Part shown: positions 1 through 8,700 of the stretch, in pieces
How positions within the stretch are numbered: the stretch's first letter is position 1
Layout: each line of letters opens with the position of its first letter
From: Polyrhizophydium stewartii
Taxonomy: Eukaryota > Chytridiomycota > Chytridiomycetes > Rhizophydiales
Direction of reading: 5' to 3'
Length of the DNA: 16,344 nucleotides
NCBI GenBank assembly: GCA_027604665.1
Contig: JADGIZ010000304.1
Location: forward strand, 1 to 16,344
Position numbers and translations under genes: made by a program
The notes under the pieces: model-generated
The model's input: the letters and a program-made list of their open reading frames with translations, nothing else
Databases searched by the model: none
Told to the model about the DNA's origin: nothing

Positions 1-2052
1 GCCCTCGACCTGCGCGGCCCCGACTCCCGCGGCATGCCGCCGCCGCCTCGCGACGCCGCCCGTGCACCGGCGGCCCTCGCACCGCAGCCGCAGTCCCAGC
101 AGTACACGCCGCTGCAGGCCCGCCCGCTGCAGCCGCAGCCGCGGCCGCAGCCGCTGCAGCAGCCCCCGCAGCGCCCGCAGCCCCCGCTGTCGCAGCCGCT
201 GCCGCAGTCGCAGCAGTCGCAGCAGCCGCTCCTGCAACAGCCGCCGCCGCACATCGAGCGCACCGAGCGCCACGAGTCGCTGCATCAGGCGCGGGCCGCC
301 CGCCAGCGTGTGGCGCCGCCCGCTGCCGCTGCCGGCCCGCTGCGCTCGGCCGCCGACGACCCGCTGCCGCGCTCGCCCTCGGGCCGCTCCCGCCCCGCCG
401 TGGCGCAGCAGCAGCAGCAGCAGCAGCCTCAGCAGCAGCAGCAGCCCTCTGCCCCGCTCGTCATCTCGCCCGTCCCGCCCACCATCACCGTCGAGTCGCC
501 GTCGCACTCGCCGCTCGTCGACCTCGACAACCTGCTGCTCGAGCTGCGCGCCACCACCCGCACGATCTCGATCATGAGCACCCGCCTCTCGCGCGTCACC
601 GAGATCGAGGTCTTCGAGGAGGAGTGGGTCGCCGCAGACGCCCCGCAGTCCCCGGCCCCGACCTCGCCGCGCAGCCCCACCGCACAGGCCCACCTCGCCG
701 TGCCGCAGGAGCGCACCGGCCTGCGCCGCAGCCGCGTCACCTCCATCTACGGCGACATCATGGCCCAGGACGAGGTCGCTAACGTCGCCGACAGCGCCTC
801 GCTCGCCATGGCCACCCTTGTCTCCAAGATGCAGGAGGTCGCAAAGCGCCGCCAGGCCCGCCAGGCCGCCGCCGCTGCCCGCGGTTCCCGCCCGCCATCT
901 TCCGCCCCGCAGGGCTCTGCGCTGGCGCAGCGCCCCGTGTCGGCCCGCTCCTCGAGCATGTCCGCCTCGAGGCACCGCTCCGGCGTCTCGTCGCCGCTGG
1001 CCTCCAGGCCCCCGCGCCTGGCCTCCGCCGACTCGGACGCCTCCGCCGACCCGCAGAGCCCAACGGACCGCCGCCCGCGCAAGCGTGACCAGGCGTCGGC
1101 GCAGCTCGCCCCGCTGACCCAGCCGTCGCCCCTCCTGGGCCTCGAGCCCACGCAGCTGTCGCCTCTCGGCATGTCGTTCGACTTTGGGCCCGCCGCAGAC
1201 GCCAACCCCGCTGCGGCCAACCCCGCAGCCAACTCCGCAGCCAACTCCGCCGCCCCCGCCGCCTCGAGCCAGACGGACTCGGACCCCGCCGCCTCGCAGC
1301 AGACGGCCGCCCTCCGCCGCCCGTCTACCTCCACCCTCGGCGCCGCCAGCCCGCGCACCGTCCTCTCGGTCGCTGACTCGGCCACCACCCTCGATGGCGG
1401 CGTCTTCTTCAACTCGCAGCCGGAACCCTCGCGCGCACAGCTCGACGACACCCACGAGGTGCTCGAGCACGACGACCACGACCACGGCCACGGCTACGAC
1501 GAGCATCTCGACGACGAGCACACGCACTACGCTGTCGCGGACGCCTACCAGGAGCCCGCCATCACGTGCGCCTTCTGCGAGGAGCCCATCGTCGACCGCC
1601 CGACCTTCCTGCTCGGCCGCTACTGGCACCGCGAGCACTCGCGATGCAAAGAGTGTCGCCGCCCCATCGGCGTCGACAACTTTGTCGAGATCGACTCGGC
1701 CCTCTACTGCGAGGACCACTACATGAACATCAACGGCAAATACGTTGTACGCCGCGAGAGCGAGCGCACCAAGCGCACGCCCGTCGAGCTCGAGCTCTCG
1801 CAGATCAAGCAGCACAATACCGTGCGCAAGGTCCGCAACCTGTTTACCTTTGAAAAGGCAGTCAAGGTCAACATGCTCACCGTGATGGAGGAGCGCACCA
1901 AGAACGGCCGCTCGCAGCGCTTTGTGCTCTCGTGGATCCCGCGCGACGGCGTCTACGAGGAAGAGCTTAGAAAGCTCGCCGAGGTCGACGTGCGGCCAAA
2001 GTCCCAGCTGCGCGCGCCAGAGGACCTCTCTCGCCCCATCTCGCTCGCGTGA
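1..2052 (+). CDS. Paxillin-like protein with LD motif and single C-terminal LIM domain (5' partial)
   Basis: The frame is open from the window edge to the TGA at 2050-2052. The first ATG is at 34, but upstream codons are also open, so the true start is probably outside. Residues below count from that ATG (672 codons). Residues 1-160 are Pro/Gln/Ala-rich and disordered. Residues 164-171 read LDNLLLEL, a perfect match to the paxillin LD consensus LDxLLxxL, followed by a helical stretch. A Ser/Pro/Ala-rich linker leads to a His/Asp-rich patch (474-498) and one LIM zinc finger with ligands C512, C515, H532, H535, C538, C541, C559 and H562. About 110 charged residues without cysteine follow, so there is no second LIM domain. 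LD plus LIM is the paxillin/leupaxin/fungal Pxl1 arrangement, in which LD motifs recruit partners and LIM domains target adhesion or cortical sites. Orthology is inferred; paxillins usually carry several LIM domains. The gene converges on the verprolin gene. Confidence 0.8.
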   Translation, partial: ALDLRGPDSRGMPPPPRDAARAPAALAPQPQSQQYTPLQARPLQPQPRPQPLQQPPQRPQPPLSQPLPQSQQSQQPLLQQPPPHIERTERHESLHQARAARQRVAPPAAAAGPLRSAADDPLPRSPSGRSRPAVAQQQQQQQPQQQQQPSAPLVISPVPPTITVESPSHSPLVDLDNLLLELRATTRTISIMSTRLSRVTEIEVFEEEWVAADAPQSPAPTSPRSPTAQAHLAVPQERTGLRRSRVTSIYGDIMAQDEVANVADSASLAMATLVSKMQEVAKRRQARQAAAAARGSRPPSSAPQGSALAQRPVSARSSSMSASRHRSGVSSPLASRPPRLASADSDASADPQSPTDRRPRKRDQASAQLAPLTQPSPLLGLEPTQLSPLGMSFDFGPAADANPAAANPAANSAANSAAPAASSQTDSDPAASQQTAALRRPSTSTLGAASPRTVLSVADSATTLDGGVFFNSQPEPSRAQLDDTHEVLEHDDHDHGHGYDEHLDDEHTHYAVADAYQEPAITCAFCEEPIVDRPTFLLGRYWHREHSRCKECRRPIGVDNFVEIDSALYCEDHYMNINGKYVVRRESERTKRTPVELELSQIKQHNTVRKVRNLFTFEKAVKVNMLTVMEERTKNGRSQRFVLSWIPRDGVYEEELRKLAEVDVRPKSQLRAPEDLSRPISLA
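406..444 (+). repeat. Interrupted CAG microsatellite in the LD/LIM gene
   Basis: Seven CAG codons (406-426), one CCT, then five CAG codons (430-444) encode a glutamine tract broken by one proline, shortly before the LD motif. This is a candidate for length polymorphism. Confidence 0.9.
1201..1260 (+). repeat. Degenerate 12-nt tandem repeat encoding A-A-N-P/S units
   Basis: About four imperfect copies of a 12-nt unit of the form GCAGCCAACTCC encode repeated Ala-Ala-Asn-Pro/Ser inside the disordered linker of the LD/LIM protein. They look like slippage-derived low-complexity sequence. Confidence 0.6.
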
Positions 2053-3028
2053 GCCCAGCAGTCGTCTTCAATCTCGATGCACGGCCAAACGCGCAAACAC
2101 ACACCCTACATACACGAGTGCACCCATGTGCACTGTTCTTTCTTTCCCCAGATCTGTTCAATGAGATGCTCCCAAATCTGCAGCTCCGGCTTGCCTGCCT
2201 CCTCCCGCTAGCCGATGCTGTCCCGCGTCGACGCATCCTGTCTCGCTCTTGTCCCCGCCATTCCATGACCCTGTCCTCCCCCCCCCCAACTCCTCTCGTC
2301 CACTCTCGCATTTCCCCGCCTCCATTTGCATTTGATCTCCAGCTCTCGTCGTGCTTGGGCACCCAGCCACCTTCATCCATGACCCCGCCTTGACACAGTA
2401 TCTTTGACTCCCCCCCCACCATCACCATCATCGCAGACTGCCGCCCGTTCTCGCCCTTCTTCGCCCGCCGCCAGCCCCGACACCTGCGGGCTGGGCTGTC
2501 TGCTTGGGAATGTATTTTCAGCATCACAGTCAACCTTGCTTCCCGGTACTGCTGCCTCTGCCGCAACTGCGCACGCATGCATCTGCCCTGCACAGGCTCA
2601 GCCACTCGCAAAGACGCTCGAGCACAATCAACGCCGTTTAACTTGTGAGAGCGCGGGTGTTTTTGTTGTCAAGCGTCGAGTGAGGAGGATCGAAAAGGCA
2701 AGCGGCGGGCATGCAGGGATGTGGGAGGTGGGCGGGTCGCGCGCAAGTGCAAGATGCTCGTGGGTGTGAATGTGCGAGGGCCGAGGTGTGCAGAAAGGGG
2801 GAAAGCGAGGCAGCAAGCCCGCATGGCGGGTGGCGCAATGAGGCCAGACGGGGTCCGATGGGCGCGGACGAGCGGATGGGATTCATGGGCACCACCGGAA
2901 CCTAGCGCCACAGCACGGCGTGCATCCAGACGTGGGCAGCGTGTGCACAGCGAGAACAAGAGGAGAGGCACACGCACTCATGGCTTGTGTCGTGGCAACG
3001 CCGCAGATCTGCAAAAGCGCGGCAGTGT
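2053..3028. other. Convergent intergenic region holding two 3' flanks
   Basis: This 976-nt stretch lies between the stop codons of the LD/LIM gene (plus strand) and the verprolin gene (minus strand). It should contain both 3' UTRs. It is less GC-rich than the coding flanks and has homopolymeric C-runs near 2280 and 2411, a short CACCATCAC-type run near 2420 and pyrimidine-rich tracts. I saw no AATAAA on either strand. Open frames here (for example 2404-2769 plus) lack domain character and look like chance. I see no RNA gene. Confidence 0.6.
2117..2134 (+). other. Perfect 7-bp inverted repeat with 4-nt loop in a 3' flank
   Basis: AGTGCAC (2117-2123) is followed by the loop CCAT and by its exact reverse complement GTGCACT (2128-2134), 65 nt after the LD/LIM stop codon. 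A pyrimidine-rich run follows. It could be a 3' UTR hairpin or chance. Confidence 0.35.
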
Positions 3029-4831
3029 TCACCTCGGCGGAGGCGGCGGCGGAGGTCGCCGGTTGACCGACGACCGAGACGGCGGCGGCGGCGGCGCGCG
3101 GCCCGTCCGGCTCGGTGCTGGGTCGCCCGTGGGGTAGTGCCGCGCGGGCGGGATGTCGGTGCGGAAGGTCCACCGCCCCTCGGATTCCGTGGTCGGTCCA
3201 GCGCTGGCTTGGCCGTATCCGCCAGCCGACGGTGGCGGGCCAACGTCGCTGACACGCCGCGGTGGCTCTGGCGCACCGCTGCTCGGCCGCAGGAAGCCGC
3301 CAGTGTTTGGCAGCGACCCAAATCCAGGTGCGGGGCGGGGCGGCGGTGGCGGATCTGCCGTCGACGTCCGCGGCGACGTGCCGTTCGACAGGTTGCCTGG
3401 CCTCGCGGGAGGCGGCGGCGGCGGCCCGCCGACGCCAACGGGGCCGGCTCGCGGGGCGGGCGCGGGAGGTGTCGCCGAGAACCGCGGCGCAACGGGCGGC
3501 GGGGTTCCTGCCCCAAACGAAGGCGCTTGGCGAGGCGGTGGCGGCGGCGAGGTCTGGAGGACATCGGGCGTCAGTGACAAGATGCGCATGCGGATCTTGG
3601 CAGCGGCAGCATCGTCGCTGACCTGCGATGACGGGCCGGCGCGCGGCGGCGGCGGAGGCCCGCCCGCACCCGTGGACGGGTTACGTGCGGGCGGCGGCGG
3701 CGGCGTGGCGGCGGAGCCGTTGCCGAAGCGACCCGGCGGGGGCGGGGGCGCGGCGCTCGAGCCAAACTGGCGCGGCGCAGGCACCGGCGGCGGCGGGCCG
3801 CCGGCTGCCGACGGCCTCGATGATGCGCTCGACGCCTGCGGGTCCGATGCGATGTGGCGCGAGGGTGGAGTCGGCGCCGGCGGCTGCGGGCTTGTCGCTA
3901 TGTTGCCATCAAAACGCCGGCGCTGTCGTCAGCGGGGCCAGATCTCGCAGCCGCTCACGGCTCGGCGCGACAGACGAGTCCCACCTCCAGGACGGCTGCC
4001 CGCGGGCTTGAGCTTGGGCATGCCGCCGGCGAACAGGCCGCCGAGCTGCGGCGCAGGGCCGCTGCTGCCAGAGTCTCCGGGCGGCGTGGCGCGCGGCACC
4101 GGCGGTGACCGCGCGCCAACTCCCGGCGGCCGTGGCATCCCGCCGGGCGGCCCGCCCATGCCTCCTCCGCCTCCCGACTTGGGTGCTGTTGAGATGCGAG
4201 AGTCCGCAGCGGCGTCCCGCGGCCGAGCGCACGGGCGGCACAGCGTCGTCGCGGCGCACGACCGAAGCCAGGCGGATGCGAGTGTCAGCTCACGAAGACG
4301 CCGAGCCGCTGGGCAGATCGCCGCCGGGAGCGGCCGCAGCGGGGTTCAGCGAGCGGCAGGGGGGCAGCGCGGTTGACCGAGCCGGCGCCGGCGCGGGGGC
4401 GCGGCAGGGTCACCGCCCGGCACTGGTCACCACAGCCGCTGCTTGGCCCGCCCCGGCTGCAGCCGATGCTGCAAGGCGGGCGACGCCGCGGCCGCCACGG
4501 CTCGCCAGCCGCGCCGGCGGCGCAGCCCGGCACCGGCGGCGGCCCCGCACAGGCAGGCCGGCGGGCATCCGATCCCCGGTGGCGGCTGGCCGTGTCGTTG
4601 CGCTTCCCGCTCCGCTTCCGGCCGCCAGCACGCCCCGCGGCGGCCTCGGGCGGAACCAGGGTGAGCGCTGGCACCTTCGATTATCGGGCTGCTGCGGTCG
4701 TTGGTCACGGTCTTCTTGAGGCGGGCGCCCTTCTCGATGGACTTGAGCAGCGCGTTGTTGGCCTGCGGCGGCGGCGCGCTGGCGACGGGCGGCGGCGGGC
4801 CCGGCGGCGGCGGCGGCGGAGGTGCCGGCAT
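3029..4831 (-). CDS. Verprolin/WIP-family actin and WASP-binding protein (4 exons)
   Basis: Predicted exons on the minus strand are 4831-4675, 4185-3985, 3897-3623 and 3553-3029, giving 385 residues. Residues 1-22 are Met-Pro-Ala plus polyproline. Residues 25-50 form a WH2 actin-binding motif (NNALLKSIEKG then ARLKKTVTNDRSSP) with the LKKT core and the NDRS-P tail typical of WIP/verprolin. Residues 100-113 read LGGLFAGGMPKLKP, a conserved post-WH2 block of the family. Then come many PPPPP blocks (profilin or SH3 ligands), a GRWTFRTDIPPAR motif near residue 337 that resembles the WASP WH1-binding site, and an RRPPPPPPPR tail like that of WIP. WIP stabilises WASP and promotes Arp2/3-driven actin assembly in endocytosis and cell motility. 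The start at 4831 fits because the family begins with Met-Pro-rich sequence. The first intron's borders are the weakest part of the model. The gene is head to head with CFAP47. Confidence 0.85.
3554..3622 (-). other. Verprolin intron 3, in-frame and stop-free
   Basis: CAG|GTCAGC at 3622 to CTCCAG at 3554 is 69 nt, phase 0, with CTGAC at 3574-3570. Retention would insert 23 residues (VSDDAAAAK through TPDVLQ) that interrupt a pure Pro/Ser context. Confidence 0.75.
3898..3984 (-). other. Verprolin intron 2
   Basis: The donor is GGAG|GTGGGA at 3984 and the acceptor ACATAG ends at 3898 (87 nt, phase 1). CTGAC lies at 3932-3928. A nearer CAG just after the CTGAC would run into a stop, which supports the chosen acceptor. 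Confidence 0.75.
4186..4674 (-). other. Verprolin intron 1 (predicted, unusually long)
   Basis: The donor is GAAG|GTGCCA at 4674 and the acceptor CAACAG ends at 4186. The interval is 489 nt, phase 1, and joins GAA-G to CA to make Ala53. A CTGAC at 4288-4284 is followed by no AG until this acceptor. The donor is weak and the length is an outlier, so an unseen internal exon is possible. Confidence 0.5.
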
Positions 4832-4962
4832 GGCTGCGGGCAGGGGACGGCGCTGGTATGCGGCCAAGTACGAGATCGGCGGCTTTCGACCGCACGCGCG
4901 CGCCGCGTCCTCAGGGACTGATTCGCTTGGCTGCCGCCGCGACGGCTTGGAACGCGTCCGCG
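4832..4962. promoter_or_regulatory. Candidate bidirectional promoter between verprolin and CFAP47
   Basis: Only 131 nt separate the verprolin ATG (4831, minus) from the ATG at 4963 (plus); the gap is 530 nt if CFAP47 starts at 5362. The interval is GC- and CpG-rich, with no TATA-like box seen. An ACGCGT occurs at 4952-4957 but could be chance in such GC-rich DNA. Promoter function is inferred from the head-to-head layout alone. Confidence 0.5.
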
Positions 4963-5736
4963 ATGCGCCAGCGGCACGACCCGCCGCACGAGCCGCCGTC
5001 GGCGCCGCAGCAGATGCAGCCGCAGAGGACCGCGCAGACAGAAACCCCCAGCCAGGGAGCCGTGCCGCGTGGGACCGCTCCAACCCTGCGCTCAGTGCTG
5101 GACAATGTCAGAGATCGCAGCCAGCGCTTCCCTCTCAGGGCCGTGCCGCTCGGCGGGCTTGCTGCGAGCCGGCACGCCAATCCGCCGGCCAACGTGGCTC
5201 GCGCCGAGCACTCGGCTTCTGGCGAGGAGCACGACATTGGCAGCAGGGGCAACACCCCGCCGGACCCCGGAGCCGCCTCCTTCCATGTTCGCTTCTACCA
5301 GGACCCGGCCCGAGATCCGACCGTCCCGCCCGACGGGAGCCGGCCCACGTTCTTCACAAAAATGTCCACCACGAGCTACAAGTCCGTCCAGTCGCTCGAC
5401 CGCAAGCCGCATCTCGACGAGTACTTTTCCGTGCGCGTCGACCCGCCGGGCATCACCATCGAGAGCTACGAGCCCGGCGCAGAGTACGTGCGCACGCTCA
5501 GCATCCGCAACTTCTCAAAGACGGTCAGGCACATTGCGCTTGCCCCCACGCAGACAAACCTGTTCCAGTTCGCCAAGGACGTGCCCATGGGCGATATCCT
5601 CATCTCGCCAGGCCTCGAGCGGCAAATCAAGCTCGTCTTTCGCGCGCCGCGCATGCCAGAACCTCCCATTGCCTCGTCGCGCCTCACCTCGCTCGATTCC
5701 GTAAACGGCGCGGCGACTCAACTTCAATCCCGATAT

Positions 5737-5784
<48 letters not shown>

Positions 5785-8700
5785 GCGACGTCCGGGTCAG
5801 TCGCAAGCTTCTCGACGCTCGATCTGTCGCCTGCAAACGACCCGTCGGCGCGACTGTACATGGACCGCCTCATCATCCATGTGCGCGACTCGCCGTCGAT
5901 TACAGTGCCGCTCGAGGCATATCCAAGCGGCCCTATCCTCGACTTTGACAAGCAAATCGACTTTGGTGTGTTGATCCAGAGCCGCAGCTCGATGGGTCAA
6001 GCCGAAGGCGACGAGTTTGTTGCGGGAGGGCGATCAAGGCCGAATTGGGACAAGCAATCGACTGCTGGAACAACGACTGATGCTGCAAAGCACAACGACA
6101 CGTCGGATCCGACTCCCGCGACTGGTCTGGCCGCCCGTGATCCCAGCGCAGGATGGCCGACCCGAACCGTGACCGTGCGCAACCTCGGTCAGCGGCCAGC
6201 GACTTTCAAGTGCGTGTACGACCGCTCGCTGCCGCTGCGCGTCACTCCTCAGTCCGCCACGCTCGGGCCATGCCATGCATCGGCGATCTCGCCCGCACCC
6301 GGAAGCGCCTGCGAGCTCCGGATCGATTATCTGCCCTCCAAGGCCGGCAAGTTCCGCGCCGATGTGCGCATCGAGCTGCTCAACGAGCTGCCCGTATCGC
6401 GCTCGCGGGCAGCATCCCGTTCGCCATCAAGCTCGACGCTCTCGATCTCGGCGACAGTCATCGAGCATCGCCTGCGCCTGTGCAGCGCCATCGGCGCGCG
6501 GGAAGTCGACCCGCAGCACCTGCACTTTGGCGTCGTGTACTATGGCCAGTCGATCCGCCTGCCCGTGCGCCTCGAGAACCGCTCTGTTGCACCGCTGCAG
6601 TGGGCCATCTCGCACGCGGGCGAAAGCATGCCCGTCGTGCCCGTGCCGCGCGCAACGGCCAAGCGCACGGGATTCGCTTCGCTCGCCGAGGAGGCCGCAG
6701 AGTGCAAGACGTGCGTTGCCGTGGAGACGCCCGACGGCACGCTCGGCGCGATGCTCTCAAGCGAGATCGCCTTTACATTCCGCCCGCAGCGGCCCAAGCA
6801 GCTTGTTGGATTCAAGACAAACCAGCCCGTCATCCCCGTCAAGACGTACGAGGTGCCCATGACGCTCGCAATCACCGACGGCACGGGATGTCCCGGCGAG
6901 GAGCCCATCGCTATCGTGCTCGGTGGCCGTGCGTGCGAGCTGCTCGCGTCGCTTTCCCACGAGTCGATCCGCTTCGAATCCGTGCGCCAGCAAGAGACAA
7001 CCTCGACGAGCATCTCGCTCACCAACAGCAGCGACCAGCTCGGCTTCCGGTTCAAGTTCCCCCGCATCGCGCAGTTCCGCTTCTTGCCGCCCTCGGGCCG
7101 CCTCGGGCCGATGCAAAGCGTCGAGATCGCCGTCTCGTTCCGGCCGAACCAGCTCGGCCTCTTTTGCGAGTCCGTGGCGTGCGGCATCTACGCCACGAGC
7201 AACACCGAGGCGCTTGTGGACGAGAGGGAGCTGCAGACGGCCGCTGACTGCGTCTGGGATAAGACGCCGCTTGCTGAGCTGCCTATTGTGCTCAACGCCT
7301 CGTGCGTGCCCGGTGCAACGGACCACTACGCAGACGATGCACACTTTACAAAAGCGCATCCTATCGGCTCGTCCTTGCACAAAGAGCATCGCGGCGGCCC
7401 GCGGCACGACACGGCTGCCGCGGCCGCCGAATCGCCGGGCCAACCATACGCGGGTGAGGTCGTTGTGTCCAAGCGCCCGTTCGGCCACCAGCAGGTCGGC
7501 TTCTCGGTCCTCGGCGGCGCCAAGAGGGACCCGAGATTCAACACGCCCGGCCCGCTCTTTGAGACGCTTAAGATCAACCCCGAGTGGGAGCGCAAGATCG
7601 AGCACCGGCAAATCTACATCGACTACATCCGCGGCCTGCGGTCGGACCGCCTGCGCCTCGTGCACGACCGGTACTTCCACAATGACGGCGTGCCCGTTGC
7701 CTCGGATCCCAGCGCCACGGACGACGACCCTGCCCTGGTTGACGCCGAAAACGGGCTCGTGCCGCCAGAGCCCGAGCAGAGCATTCCCGTGGTGCTCCGC
7801 AACTCGGTTGGCTTCATGCCCGTCCTTTCCAAGGCGGCTGCCAAGAAGGCCCGGCGAGGCGTGGACGAGAGTCAGCTGCGCGAGAACAACCAGCGCAAGC
7901 TGCAGTCGCTTCTCGACAAGCTTCGCGATCCGTTTGTGCACAAGCTCAAGCCGGGCATGGCGATGGCCGCTGCGGCGGCCGCGGCTGCCGGTGGCGGCAT
8001 GTCCCGCCAAGCGCCGTGCAAGACCGACTCGACCATGTCGGCGGACGATCTGTCCAGCATCTTCGCCAGTGCCGCTGAGCTTGACTTTGGGAACGTCACA
8101 GCGCACTCGACGGCGACCATGCCGCTGAATTTCCTCAACGCGGCCCCTTCGCGCGAGCCCGTGCATGTTGCGATCCAGATCTCGTCGCAAGGCGGTGACT
8201 GTGCGGCTCTGACTGTATCGGCATCGCCCAGCGAGCAGGTCTTGCCCAACATGGCCGTTCTCGGATTCGAGATCCGATGCTGCAGCCACCGCATCGGCCG
8301 CGCGACAGCCAAGCTCACGTATGTGATCAACGGCAGATACAGCTACCAGGTTGCGATTGCTGCAACGATTGTGCCGGTAGCGCTCGAGCTCAGTGTCCCC
8401 AGAGTTGATCTCGAGATCAATGTCGCCGATGCACTGCGCTATGCTCACGGCGCCGACGAGCAGGACCGCCCCGCCTCGGGCAAAAGCGAGTCGCTGGCTG
8501 CTCAGCGCGCAGCGGCACCTGATCTCACACAGGAGGTGCGTATGCTCCGGGCCGAGCGCATCGTCTCGGTCGTCAACCGCGGCAGCACCGAGGCCATGTT
8601 CGAGTGGATCGACGACTCGCAAGGCGTGCGCGCGGGAGAGGATGGGCCCCAGAACGCTCAGAGCACCCGCGTGCAGCCAAATGCGGCTGCAGCTCGCAGC

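Noticed and set aside
2404..2769. A 121-codon plus-strand frame in the convergent region
   Set aside because: Low-complexity start, no domain, several equally long frames overlap it on the other strand, and it lies where 3' UTRs are expected.
4186..4293. A short alternative verprolin intron using a GTGAGC donor at 4293
   Set aside because: The CTGAC branch motif would lie within a few bases of the donor, which is too close for splicing, and the exon upstream has no verprolin-like sequence.
3153..4376. A 407-codon Gly/Arg-rich frame on the plus strand
   Set aside because: It is the complement of the verprolin polyproline exons (Pro codons become Gly codons) and runs through verprolin splice sites.
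4701..5948. A 415-codon plus-strand frame overlapping the divergent starts
   Set aside because: It is out of frame with CFAP47, translates the CAG tract as polyalanine, and has no domain; the CFAP47 frame explains the region.
6000..6165. A possible in-frame intron in the low-complexity loop of CFAP47 exon 1
   Set aside because: A CTGAT is present near 6077, but no convincing donor is found upstream at the right spacing, so I treat the segment as a coding insertion.
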